Below are positions 61,922 to 64,000 of a stretch of DNA of 64,000 bases, one piece after another. Numbering within the stretch: the first letter of the stretch is position 1; each line of letters opens with the position of its first letter. The stretch spans positions 558,001-622,000 of the forward strand of contig NZ_FNGF01000003.1 in the NCBI RefSeq assembly GCF_900102815.1, in the 5' to 3' direction. A program made the translations under genes and the position numbers. Source of the stretch: Glycomyces sambucus (GTDB lineage: Bacteria; Actinomycetota; Actinomycetes; Mycobacteriales; Micromonosporaceae). The notes under the pieces are model-generated. The model was given only the letters and a program-made list of their open reading frames with translations. It did no database searches and was not told the origin of the DNA.

Positions 61922-61947
61922 ACGGGGCGGCCTGCGGGCCGCCCCGT
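61922..61947 (+). terminator. Terminator hairpin
   Basis: ACGGGGCGGCC pairs with GGCCGCCCCGT across a 4-nt loop, 16 bases after the stop. Confidence 0.8.
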
Positions 61948-62000
61948 TCCGCTACACCCGGACCTGCGCCCGGAGCCCTTCGAGGTCCCCGCACGAGAGA

Positions 62001-62033
62001 ACGGCGGCACGGCCCCCAAGGCCGCACCGCCGT
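62001..62033 (-). terminator. pstB terminator hairpin
   Basis: Nested arms ACGGCGG...CCGCCGT and GGCC-CCCAA-GGCC lie 23 bases past the pstB stop on the minus strand. Confidence 0.7.
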
Positions 62034-62055
62034 CCGGTGCCGTGCTGCTGATCCC

Positions 62056-62916
<861 letters not shown>

Positions 62917-63078
62917 GCGTGCTCCTATCACCGATCGTCAACCGCTGTTAACGTGTCCTGCCCTCATGGAACGCCATGCAGGTGCACGAGGAGCGGCCAG
63001 CAGGTGAACTGGCGGTGAATGGAGTGCGGTGGCGGTCACGCGCGCCCGGCGGGCGCTCGGGCGCGACCGCGCGGACGC

Positions 63079-63930
63079 TCAGGCGTGCTCGGGCGGCAGC
63101 AGCTCGTCGTTCGGGTAGCCGCCGAGCAGGTCGTCGGAGGCGGTGAGCGTGAACTCCTCGGCGACGGCGACCGCGCCCAGGTCGACCGAGCCGGCGACGT
63201 CGCCGTCCTCGGCCAGCTCCATGAGCATCCCCCGGATCACCGGCGCGGGCACGCCCGCGTCGTCGGCGAGCGCGGCCAGGGTGACCTGCACGGTCGCGGA
63301 CTTCGCGTTGCCGGGCAGCGTGAAGCGGCCCTCGTCGTCGAACTCGTAGTCGACGCCGCCGACGCGGCGGATCGCGATCGCGGTGAGCTCTTCGAGGTCC
63401 CCGCGCTGGTCGGCGGCCTCTTCGATGGCCTCCAGCTTGTCGAAGGAGAGGACGTCGAAGGGGTTGATGTAGAGCTGCGGGGCGACGTACATGACGCCTT
63501 CGCGCTTCTCGGACCGGTACAGGCCGAGTTCGAGGAGGAATTCGAGCAGGTCGCGCACGGTGTGCGGGACGGGCAGTCCGGCGCGGCGGCAGTGGGTGGT
63601 GAAGGTGTCGATGCGCTCGGAGCGCTCGGCGGTGGCCCGGTCGTACTCCTCGCGGGCCTCCTTCTCGACGACCTCGGCGGAGGCGCCCAGGTGGTGCTCG
63701 GAGGCTTCGGCGATCCAGTCGTCGACGTCGCCCGGGTCGCACCAGACGGGCTCGTTCCAGATGTCGTCCTCGGGGAAGGCGTCGGCCCACCATCCGGCCG
63801 GGAACGGGTTGAGCGAGGGGACGGTGCGGAACAGCTCGATGCTGCACGGCATGATGCGGATCCACGCGGGGTGCATGGGGGCTTGGACCGGGCCGGACTC
63901 GTCGCCGAAGGGCCGCTCGAAAGATTCCAC
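63079..63930 (-). CDS. Hypothetical actinobacterial protein
   Basis: 283 residues. The N-terminal half contains WIRIMPCSIELFRTV and a Trp-rich stretch; helical segments rich in Glu/Arg follow, then a segment that resembles a winged helix (ALADDAGVPAPVIRGMLMELAEDGDVAG, about 218-245). No family was recognised. TACGGT stands 6 nt before the GTG at 63930 (leaderless). Its stop is 162 bp from pstB. Confidence 0.68.
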   Translation of the reverse strand: MESFERPFGDESGPVQAPMHPAWIRIMPCSIELFRTVPSLNPFPAGWWADAFPEDDIWNEPVWCDPGDVDDWIAEASEHHLGASAEVVEKEAREEYDRATAERSERIDTFTTHCRRAGLPVPHTVRDLLEFLLELGLYRSEKREGVMYVAPQLYINPFDVLSFDKLEAIEEAADQRGDLEELTAIAIRRVGGVDYEFDDEGRFTLPGNAKSATVQVTLAALADDAGVPAPVIRGMLMELAEDGDVAGSVDLGAVAVAEEFTLTASDDLLGGYPNDELLPPEHA

Positions 63931-64000
63931 GCATCGACCGTATCAGCGCGGGGCGGCGCCGCCGCGCCGCCGGGACGCGACTTCGCTTTCAGCGTACTGC

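Overview
The window is about 73 percent G+C. It has GTG starts, short intergenic gaps and many start codons placed directly behind a -10 hexamer. Together with bldC next to vdh, DisA, ESX-type substrates, an AfsR-like regulator and an ECF41 sigma factor, this points to a filamentous actinomycete. The bldC / conserved protein / vdh / DUF3073 order is the Streptomyces one. The genus cannot be fixed from the window; a Glycomyces-like organism is a guess.

Layout. 1-8.7 kb: the 3' part of a large secreted amylopullulanase, a proline-rich membrane protein, an AfsR/SARP-type NB-ARC regulator and a small dimeric-barrel protein. 9.0-13.5 kb: an ESX (type VII) substrate-like module without secretion machinery: a YbaB-like gene and two divergent gene pairs encoding EspC-like, WXG-like and small helical proteins. 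The same 19-bp promoter-like motif precedes the YbaB-like gene and the minus-strand pair. 13.5-20.0 kb: an operator-controlled acyl-CoA dehydrogenase, a SpoIIE-type phosphatase, a GNAT enzyme and a tandem pair of secreted trypsins. 20.1 kb: tRNA-Gly(CCC), followed by an 11-bp periodic array. 20.4-23.7 kb: a sugar ABC operon (binding protein plus two permeases, no ATPase) behind two operators of the kind known for xylo-oligosaccharide repressors. 23.7-34.4 kb: a beta-propeller lipoprotein, a GNAT enzyme, an orphan oligosaccharide/peptide-binding lipoprotein, a drug-type ABC exporter divergent from its TetR repressor, a DUF4253 protein, an SGNH hydrolase with a 31-residue membrane peptide, and a degenerate lipid-kinase-like protein. 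34.5-40.5 kb: purA, an NB-ARC/TPR protein, a MarR/quinone-reductase pair sharing three operator copies, and an ECF41 sigma factor. 40.5-49.2 kb: a heptamer tandem repeat, an NmrA-like reductase that is a likely ECF41 target, a GH43 enzyme, and a second sugar operon (binding protein, two permeases, Gfo/Idh dehydrogenase, GH13 alpha-glucosidase). 49.3-54.7 kb: a PH-like protein, disA, a membrane protein, mutY, a candidate structured RNA and a PrsW pair. 54.7-59 kb: a 16-bp tandem array, bldC, its conserved partner, vdh and DUF3073. 59-64 kb: an aldehyde dehydrogenase, two hypothetical proteins and an isolated pstB.

How it fits together. Two carbohydrate-uptake operons, an orphan oligosaccharide-binding protein, a GH43 enzyme, an alpha-glucosidase and the pullulanase suggest a plant-polysaccharide degrader. 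Neither operon encodes its own ATPase, so a shared MsiK-like ATPase elsewhere is likely. Several small regulatory circuits are readable from the DNA: TetR/ABC, MarR/QOR, ECF41/NmrA, the acyl-CoA dehydrogenase operators, and paired perfect palindromes between vdh and DUF3073. The least explained parts are the ESX-like module with its shared promoter, the candidate RNA at about 52.95-53.27 kb, the in-frame open join of the conserved gene to bldC, and seven unrelated tandem-repeat arrays, mostly in intergenic DNA.
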